Notes: a model not told the origin generated them from the letters alone. DNA of 64,000 nt from Casuarina equisetifolia (GCA_028551475.1 CM052360.1:3832501-3896500), one strand, 5' to 3'. Counted from the stretch's first letter, positions 1 through 13,170 are shown. Made by a program: numbers and translations.

Positions 1-649
1 TAGGGTTTCAACAATTCGGGAAGGCGCTGGATTCATGGAATTCTGAAAAATAGTAGTTGTTTACAAGTAAGATTCTTAATTGTAAATTTTAAAAACAATA
101 GTGTCGCTATAGATACTTATCTTTATTGATGTATAAATCTTATTTGAAGAGTATTTAGACTGTTGAATATCATAAATGCACATTGTTACGATAACGACAC
201 CTGCTGTCAATTTTCCCCAAAAAAATATTATTTTAAGAAAATAAAAAATTGATAAAACACTAAATTTGGAATTTTGGCTATAAAGATCTGAGTTTAATAT
301 AGAAGATATCAAAATAAAACCTCTCTGTTAAGTTTCACAAGGCAAAAATAAAAATTTGAAAAGTAACTTTTAAATAAATGAGTTTTTGCACTTAATGCAT
401 TAGAGATTTAAAATTCAGTATGAACTATTCTTTATGAAATTTATAGTGTATCAAAAACAAGGGTTTGTGTTAATACTCATATGGATATAGATAAGTAAAC
501 AATGTTAAGTTATCCTACATTATTAAAGAATTAATTAAAAACTTAAAGTTTAATCTTCTTCTTTTCAGTTGTAAATAAAAATTTCAGAACCAAATATTAT
601 CTTACACTTAGGACAAAAGGATATATTGAGTCCCACATAAATAAAATTA

Positions 650-674
650 ATATATATATATATATATATATATA
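650..674. repeat. (TA)n microsatellite
   Basis: About 12 uninterrupted TA units inside the first direct repeat. The second copy lacks the tract at the matching place (about 2460–2480), so it expanded after duplication or was lost from the other copy. Confidence 0.95.
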
Positions 675-1809
675 ATTTACAAAAAGATAAATTTCTCTAC
701 TTAATGTCTTATAATTTTAAATTAAATATAAATTATTCTTTATAACATCTGCTAATTTGAAAACATCTTTTTCCATAGAATCAACGAAGTTTTAGTCGAG
801 ACGGAATTCCAGGCCGAACAATGTGCATAATATTCTCGCAAGTCAGAATTCAGGCTAAGCCCAGCGAGGAGTCCTAAAAGATTTTATCAGAACCCACATC
901 GCAACCTAGTTCCCCATTCGGTCTCAGCTCTCCTCTGCTAGCCTAACCACCACTTTATTTCATTTGGGTACAAAAATTCGGACGTCCAACTTAGTAGTCA
1001 TAAACCGTGATTTAGTCCTCTCCTTCTCAACTTTCAGGACAATTTAATCATGATGAGCAGAACAGCATCTATTATATCAAGAATCACTAGGTAAACATTG
1101 ATTATCGTTAAAGAGAAAAGCATTAGCGTTGAAAGAGGGAAAAAGCAAAAAGGGTCCTGCAACTAGCGATAATAGATAACAAAGAGTAATTGAGTAGATG
1201 TATGTTTAATTAAAAAAGTTTGTTACATGCTTATAGGGACTTGGAACACATTAAGCTTATGCGACATAACAGGTGATGATATACAAGAGTAATTGAGTTT
1301 GTTAAATTAATAAGTCATGACTTTTTTAGTTTAATAGTTGAATTTGTTACAAATTCTTAGTGTTAATGTAACATGTGATTTTATGAATTTTATAATTGTA
1401 TGCTTGTCTTTCATGATAGAGAAGAAACAATAAAATACTCGTTCCCTTGAAAACCAACCTTGTTCTTTATCGTCAAGATACTACGACGATGAAGACAATA
1501 ACGGCGAGGACAGTTGCAGGCAAAGACCCAAAAGACTTATCATCCAATTCAGCAAAGAGTAATTTGTACAAAAGCAAGCACGGAAGACAAAGCGGACGTC
1601 GGAAAAGTTGAAAAGAAAACAGGAACCAAAAGGAAAAGCTGAACTGTGAGTTTGTTCAGTGTCTGAGAAACCAATCTCCGTAATCCTCCTCTAAAACAGC
1701 CATTGAAGAGCAATAATTTGGAAGAAAAAGATAGTGAAGGAGGAGAGTATATATTGATGAAGACGTTCGAGGTCTATAATGAGACTTCCCAACAAAGAGA
1801 TTCTTGGGG

Positions 1810-1910
1810 CGTTCCCTTGGCTTAATGGTAAAAAGTCAAAAAGCCTTAAATTTGTGAGTCAGGTTAGGATTTCAAAACCCATGGTGTGTGCGTTAAAAAA
1901 AATAAAAAAT
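1810..1910 (+). mobile_element. tRNA-like SINE fragment between the two direct repeats
   Basis: Bases 1817–1829 (TTGGCTTAATGGT) fit a pol III A box. Bases 1867–1880 (GGATTTCAAAACCC) resemble a degenerate B box about 50 bp downstream, and an A-rich tail follows at 1894–1910. This arrangement is typical of tRNA-derived plant SINEs. The segment does not fold into an obvious cloverleaf, so a working tRNA is unlikely. I found no clear target-site duplication. Confidence 0.45.
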
Positions 1911-3029
1911 CAAACAACTCTCTTAGATTCATAGGATTATATATAAGAAAAATAATAGTTATTTGCAAGTAAGATTCTGTTTAGATTAAAAGTATTTAAT
2001 TATTAGTTATAAATTTGAAAAATAATAGTGTCTTAAAAATACTTATCTTTATTGATGTATAAAATATTTATTATTTTTAAAAAAAAAACTTATTTTAAAA
2101 TAAGAAAAAATTGATAAAACATTAAATTTGGAATTTTAACTATAAACATCTGATTTTAATATAGAAGATGTCAAAATAAAAAATATTTATTAAGTTTCAC
2201 ATGGCAAAAATAGAAATTGAAAAATAACTTTTAAATAAACTAGTTCTTATACTTAATGCATTAGAGATTTTAAGTTTAATGTGAACTATTCTTTCTAAAA
2301 TTTATATTGTATTAAAAAAAATATTTGTCTTAATACTCATATGGATATGAATAAATAAACAATGTGGCGTTGTCCCACATTGTTAAAGAATTCATTAAAA
2401 ATTTAAGTTTAATCTTCTCTTTTTTACTTATAAACAAAAATTTCACACGAAAAAAAATAAAACTTAAAAATATAATTTACAAAAATATGAATTCCTCTAC
2501 ATGATGTTTTATATTTTTAAATTAAATATAATTATTTTTTATAAAATCGAATAATTTGAAAACATCTTTTTTCATAGAATCAACGAAATTTTAGTCGAGA
2601 CGGAATTCCAGGCTGAACAATGTGCATAAGAATCTCGCAAGTCAGAATTCCGGCTAAGCCCAACTGGGAGTCCTAAAGGATTTTGTCAGAACCCAGATGG
2701 GAGCCTAGCCCACGTCGTGCATGGCTTCGTCCGTACAAATGACAGGGTCGATATGGCTCGAGTTCGGCCACCCTAGCAACCTCCGCAAGCCCAACCACCG
2801 CCTGATTTCATTTGGGTACAAAAATTCGGATGTCCAACTTAGTAGTCATAACTCGAGATTTAGTCCTCTCCTTCTCAACTATTAGGACAATTTAATCATG
2901 ATGAGCAGAACAGCATCTATTATATCAGGAATCACTTGGTCAACATTGATTACCGTTAAAGAGAAAAGCATTAGCGTTGAAAGAGGTAAAAAGCAAAAGG
3001 GGTCCTGCAACTGGCGATAATACTTACCT

Positions 3030-6000
3030 GGTTACACTCAGTTTAGTGATCAAATGGAAAGGGAGAACATTTTGGTGAGGATGCCACTTGATTGTGACCT
3101 CAGGTAGAAGGTCAAGGTGGTAGGTGGTGCGTCACCTTTTCTGTGATGGATGTGGTTCTGCGTTCCTCCAAGATAACCTTTTGCATAAACACAAATCTAT
3201 TCCCATCGTAAAGGACCATTCACTACTTGATTCCTGCATTCACCCCCCAATGCCATCTCCTTTGCCGTTCTAAGCAGTGGTCCAAATTTCCCTCAGCAAA
3301 CTAGGTTCTGCCTTTGCAATCAAGTCTCTTAAAACATGCATATTCTTGTTCCATGTTTATGAATCATTTTTTCTTTAAAATTGACTTATCAAAAGGGGAA
3401 TGAGTCTTTTAATATCATATTAAATTTTAGATTTAGGATGTGGCAATCCCTTGTATGAAAGGTGGTCTGTTGTCTAAATTATGATTAGAAAATGTTTTTA
3501 AAATAAAATACATGTATGCTACTTATAAGTTAATTTTAAGGAAAGAAGCAAGTTTTTTAACAAGAAAGCACATGCAACTGTAATTAGTAATTTTAGATGG
3601 CAAGACAAGAATGAACTTCAACAACAAGAGGTAAATGAACTTTGAGTAGACGTGTTACCTGTAAAAATTATATAAGTAAGAGAAGGTGGTTGATTGTTTC
3701 CAAATGTGTTTTGGTAATGCGTGCTTTTGATTGATTAGATGGTGTCCTTTGAGTTTTGCATCATTAATTTAAAAAGTAAGGCTTCTTTTACATGTTCTTT
3801 ACATTAAGAAAGGTCGACCCTATTAATCAAATCAATCATTTTAAGAACTTTTGTTCCTCTAGAGACGTCATTGAAACTATGGATGATATCCATTGCGCTT
3901 CTGATATGATGAGTTATGTAGCGTTTGAACCACGCCATTTGATACAATACATAAATAAGAGCCAACCCATTAAGTTCCAGGTCTGGATTCAGTGTGGGGT
4001 TGATCATTGCGAACAAAATGCCTGCAGGAATTCCCTATTGCAGTTTTTGGGTGTTCCTTCCTATAGTGTGGCTATAATCATTGAGATCTCCATGATTAGA
4101 ACCAAACCATGTATTGATTAAGCGTTTTGGTATGGGTATTTGCATATGAGCCTTTCCACCATAAGACTAAAGGATGCCTATTTCTTTAACACTCCCAGAA
4201 AAGAAGAAAAGAAGCAAGCAAGCTATCATATCTGTCTACCTGTCGACATACGGAAAGAAAAGCGACCTTCGACTGGCTGTTAGAAAAGCAAAGTTGGCAG
4301 ACTAATAATTAAGTTGGTTGATCAAGCTCAAAGTGAAGGCTTAGTGCAATTTGAAGAGAAAACAATGGAAGAACTTTCGGGTCAGGATTTAGGAAGTCCA
4401 GCGCGGCGCTGCAAGACGTTGTCCACTATATTCTGCCTGTAGTCATGAGTAACCAATTAAAAGTATGACTGCGTGGGGCTTAGAAGCTGTCAGAAACTAC
4501 ATTCAGTGATTGCTGCAAGTTTCTGTGCTTGTTGAGCTGAACGAGTGTATGGTATGCCGTTTCAGTTTAAGGCAGTTGAGTTGTAGGTGAACAAAACTCG
4601 GTTTGACTCTTGTTTCAATTCATTCATCAGCTAAACAAATCGAAATTTCGAACTCAATATGAAATATATGTTGTTTAGCAAATCAAACTTGGATAAACCC
4701 TAGCTAAATTTGACATAGTCTTTGTTGACTTATTAATTTCAAGGAATATAATATAATGTATGCTGAATATATATTCCCAATTTAATTTGTATTTTTTTAC
4801 AACCTTACTTTTGGGATATGTTTATCTGAGTTGATATTCATCATTGGTATAAATTTACATGTTCAAGCAAAGAGCTAAAAAGTAATAAAACATGTCATGT
4901 TATAAGCACTAAGAAGTAAAAGTATTAATTACAATAAAATCAAACAAGGAAAAAAAGAGTGACGGCAATATGCAACTAGAAGAAAGTAATTGATCATTAT
5001 CTTTTTCTTGGATATGTTAGACTTTATAAAGAAAAGTCCATATCCAACATAACATATTAAGACATTAAGTAAAAAAAAAAAAAACCAATCATTTGTAAAT
5101 TACTTTTAAATTTTAATATTTTTCATATAAGACTTAATATGCCCTTTTGCCCCAAGCATACTAAACATCTTTTTATGGGTATCTTTGTCCACAAATAAAA
5201 GAGTAGAGGATTGAAATTAAATTTTCAATGAACTCCTTAGAAATATTAAATAACTTCACATCATTTATTTAACCACTTCTTCACTACAATGTTTTAACCC
5301 AAACCATTTCACAAGTGTCACTTTTTAAGTAGATTCTAGACTTACTCATATATATAGCAATGTTAAAGGAAAATTTGGACTTTGATACCATATTAAATTT
5401 TATAAAGAATAACTAATATTCAAATTTTTTTTTTATAAATATGTGATTTTATCTATCAAAAAAATAAGAGAGTACAAAAGTTTAAAAACATATCCCAATA
5501 CTATAATTCATCTAAGAACTAATATCCAATTTTAAATCTTTACAAATAACTAATATCTAACTTAAAATCCTAACACATTAAGTAAATAAATTGATCTCTT
5601 TATAAATTACTTTTTAAATACTTTTGTTCTTAGTGTGGGACACAACACGCTCCTCACATATCAAGATCAATTTTATAGTAGAATACAAAAGGGAAACTAA
5701 TGAAAATATTTGTTCTTATTCTAGCTTCCTCTCCTAAGACTTTAGCTTAATAGGAAGAAAAAATATATACTGCTGTTGTAACCACACACTCAAAAAAAAA
5801 AAAAAAAAGTCAGTCTTCAACTTTGCTTGAAGAAAATAAATTTCAGATCCAAATTATTGATCAAAGCCATAGATCTAATAAACTAAAGGAAGATCTTAAC
5901 AATTCTATGAAATGGTGTCCTGAATCGTAGTCTTGTTATTTATGTTAAATTTAATTTTATTGACCAGCCATGACGGTTGTCCCCATGTTTTATTACCATA

Positions 6001-6960
6001 ATGCACCGAATCAGTGGATAAACATAGTTGAATTTTGGTAGGTTGCCAGTTGTTATGGAATCCTCCGAATCATCCTTCAGTTCCCTGGACAACCTTAGAA
6101 TAAAAGTTACTGGGTTTGTATACCGATGTCCAAAAATAGGTTTTCATAACAAAAAGCGGAGGGTGTAGGGGAGAAAATACATACCGAAGATAAAGAGAGA
6201 TTCCATGTTATTAATTTAATATTCTGAACAAAAGTAGGAGAAGACTTCTTGTCGATGATCCCCTCTCCTAGAAGAACACAGCTGTCGGAAAGGCACGATG
6301 TGGAGCAGAGCAAATATGTTGTATAAACGAAATTTGACTCCTATGTCCAAAACGTGCGGAAGGGACGAGAGCAGGCAATTATTTAATTAAAAGAAAAAAT
6401 GAATGATCACAGATTGTAATCAAGAACAAAAGAAAAAAAAAATTAACTTGCTTGTGAGAAATAGACGTATAGTAGGTGTACCTAGTTTTCTTTTTTCTTC
6501 TTCTTATGTACGTACCTCTAAAAAGGAGACTCAAACCCCATAATCGGTGAAACTATTTTAGATAAATATGTAACTCAATGGGTAGTCTATATTACTTAGT
6601 CTATATTGCTTTGAACTAATGGATTTCAAGTAATAATAGTTTTGTATAAAATTAAACATTTTAAAAGTGATGGAATAATCTGCCTTCTTAAGGTGCTGTA
6701 AGGAGAGCAAAAGCACCTAAACAGTATGATTGATTACACCAAGAAGCCAATTTCGCCCGTGCTGATCAACTGAACAGCTGGTTTTGAGACAAGAGAAGGG
6801 CCTACAACTTCATGACAAGCACGTTCAGGGATAACCCCACAAGCGGAAAAGAAGAAACAAAGAAGTGGCATGATGAAACGAAAAAGAAATAAAAGGGAAA
6901 GGCAAAGCAAAAACAAACCATGGACCAGACCGGCCGCTAGAACTTCTTTCAGCCACATGC
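3030..6960. other. Intergenic stretch, no supported gene
   Basis: AT-rich DNA with only short ORFs on both strands. The longest, 3792–4121 (+), would encode 109 residues; it overlaps an opposite-strand ORF of 70 residues and has no motif I recognise. It may be a relic of something once coding, since the local base composition is slightly less AT-rich than its surroundings. The segment 5640–5660 carries a short 'TGTGGGACACAACACGCTCC'-type motif common in plant repeats. Nothing else here can be assigned. Confidence 0.5.
5424..5525 (-). mobile_element. 5'-truncated LINE 3' end
   Basis: A T run (a poly(A) tail read on the minus strand) is followed by ~95 bases that align with the 3' end of the LINE fragment at 31149–31260. 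Both have 'AATATGTGA', then a run of the form 'AAATAAGA.AGTA.AAAA', then 'CATA.CCCAA.A'. It is a very short 5'-truncated copy, as L1-type retrotransposition often leaves. No coding sequence remains. Confidence 0.65.
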
Positions 6961-7035
6961 AAGGCCTCATTGTTGCCACTCTCTTCCTCTGCTTCTTATA
7001 CTAATCGGTGCTCCCTTGAGACGCCATCTCAGGAG

Positions 7036-8073
7036 ATGGCCAAAATAGGTACAAAGTTGCCGGGCTTCTGCCTCAACAGGATTAGGCCTCATGCCAGAGT
7101 CCGTTCCCCTCCGGCACAATCCAAGCCTCAGAATGTCAGCTCCGCCAAAACAGATGACAACAATGAGAATCCTGGCCATGTCAAAGAGGAAAAACCCGGT
7201 GATGGAGCTAAACCTGTGTTGGTGATCAGTAGGAAAATTATGATTGTGGTTGATTCGAGCGCTGAAGCTAAGGGAGCTTTACAATGGGCACTCTCTCACA
7301 CCGTTCAGAGCCATGACACAGTGATCCTTCTGTGTGTAACCAGGCCTTCTAAGCAAGGTTGGAGCCTTCTTCTAGTTACTCCATGTAAGTTGATTGATTT
7401 ACTCTGCAAATCTGATATCTCCTGATGTTTCTCACAGGCACTCAGGAAGGGCCCGTCAAGGGGACTGCCCCAAGGGCTTATGAATTGGTTGAGTCCTTGA
7501 AAACAATGTGCAAATCAAAGAAACCCGAGGTGGGCATCTCTTAGTTCAGTCCATTGGTCATCTTTTATAACTTACGAAATTCCATGACATGCTTATTGAA
7601 AGGTTCAGCCTAATGTTGGCATGGTTGAAGAGAGTCCTGAATGTTTCTGTTAATCAGCCACCGTATGTACGGTTATTGATTATTATTGGCACTTTAGTTA
7701 AGCCCCATTATGCCACTGTCTAATTATACGATTTCTTGGTAAAGTCATTTTTTTTGATGATTATCTGTGTTGATGACGGTCATTATAGGTGCAAATTGAG
7801 GTTGCAGTTGTGGAAGGGAAGGAGAAAGGACCTACAATAGTTGAAGAAGCAAGAAAACAAGGTGTGTCAATGCTGGTTTTGGGGCAGAAAAAACGCTCCA
7901 CAACATGGCGCCTCCTGATGATGTGGGCAGGGCACCGGGTTGCCGGCGGAGTAGTGGAGTACTGCATCCAAAATGCTGACTGCATGGCGATTGCAGTGAG
8001 GAGGAAAAGCAAGAAGCTGGGGGGTTATTTGATCACCACGAAGCGTCAGAAGGATTTCTGGCTCTTGGCTTGA
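7036..8073 (+). CDS. Universal stress protein (UspA-like) family protein, 3 exons
   Basis: Exons 7036–7357, 7438–7529 and 7789–8073, all with GT–AG borders and compatible phases, give 232 residues. The N-terminal ~60 residues are basic and proline/serine-rich (KLPGFCLNRIRPH). A Usp-type α/β fold follows: a first strand at about residues 67–73 (KIMIVVD) with the usual Asp, a helix ending GALQWAL, a second strand VILLCV, then VSMLVLGQ and a C-terminal strand CMAIAVRR. The canonical ATP-binding pattern G-x2-G-x9-G-(S/T) is not evident after VLGQ, so ATP binding is doubtful. The frame is open upstream to an ATG at 6970. I chose 7036 because the protein then begins at the basic N-terminal block; 6970 remains possible. 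Family members act in stress signalling, but the precise role is unknown. Confidence 0.85.
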
Positions 8074-10936
8074 GCAGCATATTAGATGTCTAAAGTCTTG
8101 TGATCATAAAGAGTCGAATCTTACCAGATGGAAATGTATTATTGCTTCTATGTTGTCTGTAAATAATAAACCATGAGGCAAAATGAAACAGGGATTGGGT
8201 GTGAATGGAAAAGTGTGTAACGTCATCATTAGAGCCATTAGCTATCATGGCAAAGGAGGAGACAATGGGGTCCTCTGATTCCTTTGTGGTTTCTTCCAGA
8301 AGCTACAGTGGTGCCCGAGGGCACATGGCCGTGGATCTTTCTTCATGAGATGGATCCCAAACAAGGACATGGTAGGTGACACCTTGGTCCATCAGGAACT
8401 GTCCTTGTTTGTCACAGTTTTCACTTTCCTCGCAGTACTGGGGACTGCAACTTTAAGCAGCCCATCCATGCTTTTCGCATGGTTTTACCAAAAGCAAAGT
8501 CTTGTACAGTTCAGCTCGCTGTAACAGTTCATCTGGGGCTGTTCTTGGACTGCTGCACTTCCTCATTAGAACTAGTTAAATCATCTCAAGTAAAGACAAT
8601 TCAATTGTTAAAAGCATATATTGTCTTATATTGAATACGTAATGATGAACTCTTAATCTTATAAGTGATAATAAAATTTTCTTATTTAGTGTCTAAAATT
8701 TTAAAATAAATCATTGTATTTTAAAATGATATCAAAATAAAAAATAAAAAATTCTTTTATAATCTTTTAATCTTCAAAAATTAGACTTTTATTCATTTAC
8801 AATACTTGTGTGAGGTTTATAAGTAATTGAATTTTTTAATTTAATATTTTAAAGTTTGATATAGACTTTCACATTTTAATTTTAATTAATTTCTAGTTTT
8901 TTTTTGTTAAATTAATGAAATTAATTTTTGTGTATTATATTATTGAAGAGTTTATTTATAATGTGTAATTTCTAATTTAGAGAGATAGATATTACCAAGA
9001 TAACATCTACTTTTCTGGCAACTTGAACATATTAAACCAATTGGAAGGCTCCGACTGAATTAGTCGGCATTTTTAATTGCTCGGTCCTTATTGCTTATAC
9101 GACAGAATGATTGAATCCGACCTGCTGTCGGCTGTCTGTCGGGCGTTTTGGGCTTGAAAAAATGAGCTTTTCTGAGTCACGGTTCAGCGTCCAGATTGTG
9201 GTCCATTCCTCGGATCTCGATCCACTGTAAAGGCCCATCTGTCCGACGCGATCATTGGGCGTGGGCCAACATGACAGCTAAAAAACAGATTTCTGGTTGT
9301 CAAATGCAGCCGAGATAAGTGCTGGGACGTTATGTTTTATGTTTTTTATGGTCTTTTCAGTAAATCCTGAACAAAATAAGTCGTTGAAACATATATATGG
9401 ATTTTACAACAACTAAAAATGAAGTAATATAAAGTACTAATAGACAGAAAATAAAATATTTTAAAAGTTGTGATAAATTATAAAGGTACTTTAATCTTAA
9501 AATTTAAAGTTGTTAGAGGTTGATATGAATTACACAAGTATTTGAAATGAAAGTTTACAGCGAAAAGTCCAGTGTAAGGTTCTATGTTCTTTGAAGAGTT
9601 GAACTTCCTAATTTATACAAAATAATTTATTGCTCAATACCAGCACATAGAAAGCAAAAAATAGAGCTCATTTATTGTTCTTCTTGTCCGATCATCCTTC
9701 TTATTGTTGAGTATACTTTTTATTTTTATTTTTACACATAGAAGGTTTCTTAAATCATTTATGACAACCTTCATTTATTGTTGAAGACATTAATGCCATC
9801 CTTCTTCCTCCTTAATAAATAGCTATCTTTGACTTGAAAAAAAATTAATTTGTTTGCTACTTCTATATTCTTTACATATTTACAGAACTTTTTTATGATA
9901 TGTGAGATTCAACAAAAAGTTAAATTAAGTAGATTTGATCGATTTCTTGACATAAGTCATTATAATATTAACCTCAATGATGAAATCAATCCTAAGATTG
10001 GATGCTCTAAATCAAGTTGCCTCCTATTGAGAATTAAGTATTGATGCTTTTAAAGATCATCAAGAAACACCATTAGAGCCCATTTGTCCATCATTGATTG
10101 TAAATTTCAAAGCTCATGAATCATGATTCAATTACATGTTTAGCATAAATATGATATATTCAACTTTCATATCAAAGTTTGGATCATATGGCAATATCTA
10201 CTAGTATAATAATATAAATTAAATATAAACAGTTCAAGTATCATAAGGTGAAATGTTGGAAAGGAAATACTTAAAAATTATGATGAAAGCATCATCGTGG
10301 TTTTTTTCAATCAAATTGGCATTAGGTTACAATACAAATATCAAAGCTTGCACCTTATTGAAAGGCCTCAAAATATCCTAATAATATAATCAAGTATCCC
10401 ATATCATTGATTCAGATTTATTAGTTCAGTGTTTGTTAAAAAATAAAGGATTTCTTGGAAACTAGATTATATCACTTGTTAGTATATATCCATGATTATA
10501 ACTTCTGTAAAAGTGCAACATGATATTGAGAAGAAAATGTAGTTGTAGTCCATCTTATTAATTATGAGCATACAATATAAGGCTTTTCAACTATCTTAGC
10601 TCACAATCTCGCTTATGCTTAATTATTTTCATGTGGAATCAATTGTGTTTATGAAATTATTGGCCACAATAGGGTTAAGCATAAGTGTTCTCCAATGTAT
10701 TTCATTTTTTTGTTTTGTTATTGGGATGTATAAGTTTTTGCATTTTTAAAGAGTTAAGCTTATACTTTGTTCTTTATAATTATCACATATATGATTATTA
10801 TATTTAGCTTGTTGTTATTGATAAAATTTATCAAGATATTGTTCCTATTTTGTTTAAAAAAAAAGATAAAATTATTAAGAGTCAAAACTAATTCTATCAT
10901 AAGCTTATTTGTAGTTTAAGACAATAAGTAATTGAG
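8074..10936. other. Intergenic stretch, no supported gene
   Basis: The first ~100 bases are the likely 3' UTR of the Usp-like gene. A GC-richer patch at 8240–8560 and another at 9030–9300 have short frames only. Bases 8640–8760 belong to an AT-rich interspersed sequence ('CTTATAAGTGATAAT' and following) that recurs near 22000, 45790, 56520 and 56660 upstream of the P450 genes. No coding sequence is supported. Confidence 0.55.
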
Positions 10937-11122
10937 AAGTCACATAAGGCCAGAGGAGTAAAACCTATAAATTGTAATAAATTTTTACAAGAACTTTAGA
11001 ATTTGTCAAACGCAGTGTTTGAGCTTAAATGATAATGACATAATTAAATAATTTTATAATTCTTTACGGTGATATGTAATTCTTAACCTTTTACTAAAAA
11101 AAAAAAAAAAGTCACATAAGGC
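10937..11122 (+). mobile_element. Poly(A) retroposon with perfect 14-bp target-site duplication
   Basis: AAGTCACATAAGGC occurs at 10937–10950 and again at 11109–11122. Between them lies a ~158-bp element ending in a pure A run (11095–11108). The body (CAGAGGAGTAAAACC…) is non-coding. A diverged relative ending in an A run lies at about 44355–44497 and shares 'AATAAATTTTTACAAGA' and 'CTTATAATT'-like blocks. A long duplication plus poly(A) tail marks target-primed insertion by LINE machinery. It is either a SINE or the truncated 3' tail of a LINE; no pol III boxes are evident. Confidence 0.85.
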
Positions 11123-11517
11123 TCTAGTTGATTCCTTCCATTTTTCTTAAATGACAAAATCATGAATGATATCTAAATTTAATAATTGCTATTTTTAAGA
11201 AAATTAAATTTTGTTGTAACAAAGAATATCACACATGGGTAGAAGGTGAAACCTCTTATTTTAATAAAATTCAATTGATAGTACAAGGTTTCGTCCATCT
11301 ACCAACTCAATTCTGAACACCAACGTGCAGGACGGTCGATAATTTTTCTAACTGCATCAGACCCGACGGGCCCGAGGCCCGACCCGCGTTCGATAGACCC
11401 AAGAGTCTCATCATCCACACCAAAGCCCATGCGTCTTCTCCCCGCTGCGGAACCGTTAAACCCTAAACCCAACGGAGACGAACGCACGTTCTCTAGCTCT
11501 CAGGAACCAAACCGGGC

Positions 11518-13137
11518 ATGGCTAAACTGTCGAACTCCGCGAGTACAGATCTCAATGCCGGGAAGAAGACCAAGAAGAAGAGGAAGAATCCAGGCCCCAA
11601 CGCCGTAGCCATGAAAGTGCAGGCACCAAAGCCCAACCCTTTCGAGACAATCTGGTCCCGGAGAAAATTCGACATACTCGGAAAGAAGCGCAAGGGAGAA
11701 GAGCGCCGCGTCGGCCTTGCTCGCTCCCTCGCCATCGAAAAGGCAGGAACGATTTTATGCCTTTGCAGCTCCCTTAATTTCATTCATTTTCTACAATCCA
11801 GGATAAATTATCCATGCATTTATTTTATTTTTGTTTGTGATGTAATTTTTGTTTCTTTTGGGTTGATGCAGAGGAAGAAGACGCTGCTGAAGGAGTATGA
11901 GCAAAGTGGGAAGGCTTCAGTGTTCTTGGATAAGCGTATTGGGGAGCAAAACGAGGCACTTGGCGAGTTCGATAAGGCTATTCTGCGGTCTCAGCGTGAG
12001 CGTCAGGTATGTTCGTTTGAATTTCCTAAACAATTGGGTGTTGACTTGTTTGCCTACTGCCTTTTAGGAGTAGCCTTATATTCTGGTGGGTTGCGAAAGT
12101 GTAGAAATGTAATTCATCGTAAACTATCATGCAACATTTTGTGATTTGTCGCTAATTTTTATTTTGACTTTTCCTGTAGTTAGAAAAGCTCATGTTAGGT
12201 TATTGATTTAGGTTGAATTGTGGTCTTGAGTGGAGGGTTCTTTTTTATTTTTTCTTTTTAGAAGAGGAATTAGTACATTTTTTCTCTTTTAGATTTCGTG
12301 TAGCTTCTTGGTTGAACTGAGAGTTGGCATTTTTTTTACTGGCTTCTTGAAATAATAGTAATCCATTTGGCTGTTATGATGGTACATAAAATGACGAGGA
12401 AAGCCTTACATACTGACTACACTAAACATATCTATAAAAAGGAAAAAAGAAGAAGAGTAGAGCCAAAGAAATACCAACTCAGCTGTTCCTTGTACGATAC
12501 TCTTTTAATTTATTTTCTTGGTTATGTCAAGTCTTTCAGCTTCTAATGAATAAATAAGAGTATGTGTGGCACTTCAAATGTGATATCCTTTCTTTTCTTG
12601 AGCTTTCTTAGCAACGAGACACTGAATATATCTTCAACGTTGTTTTGTGTTAAAGCAGAGTATTGTTATCATCCTGTAATTTGTTAATGAAAAATTTTCT
12701 CAACTCATTCCTTTGTAGTTGAAACTGAACAAAAAGAGCAAGTACAATTTGTCAGATGGAGAAGAAGAGGATTTTGACATCCATGGTCTTGGTGCATTAT
12801 CTGAAAGGGATGATTTTGAGGATGAAATCCTGCCGGACGATGATTACCAAGGTAGTGAAGCCCCTAAGAGTATATATAAGTTTGCTTTATTCAGTCTATG
12901 GTGTAAAATTTTGTTTAGTGGATTATGTCAGCATCAATGGCTAAGAGATTCATCTACTGTTGTGAGATCAGTTTTTCTCCAGTTATAATCTTTGGTTATA
13001 AATACAGATTGGACAATTGCAGAGATGCACCATTCTATCTCCTATAGAGTAAGATCTTGCTCATATAGAGAAGAAAAAGAAAAAAAGAAACAGAAAAACT
13101 TAATATGGAGGTTGATGCTTGTTAAACCCATTTTCCT

Positions 13138-13170
<33 letters not shown>

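Larger units (their letters stand above)
40..3025. repeat. Pair of ~1.1-kb diverged direct repeats
   Basis: Bases ~40–1165 and ~1925–3025 match along almost their whole length in the same orientation. Shared blocks include the segment beginning AATAGTGTC, the stretch around GTCGAGACGGAATTCCAGGC (803 and 2596) and the block CATGATGAGCAGAACAGCAT (1048 and 2897). The copies differ by scattered substitutions and small indels; the second has about 60 extra GC-richer bases near 2705–2765. No ORF of note lies in either. They may be two fragments of one non-coding transposable element or a local duplication, but I see no terminal structure that decides it. Confidence 0.8.

Noticed and set aside
1810..1910. 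Functional tRNA gene
   Set aside because: A and B boxes are suggestive, but no acceptor or anticodon stem pairs well and an A-rich tail follows.
3792..4121. 109-residue plus-strand ORF and a 70-residue ORF opposite it
   Set aside because: No recognisable motif, no second copy in the window and no way to choose the strand; left as intergenic.
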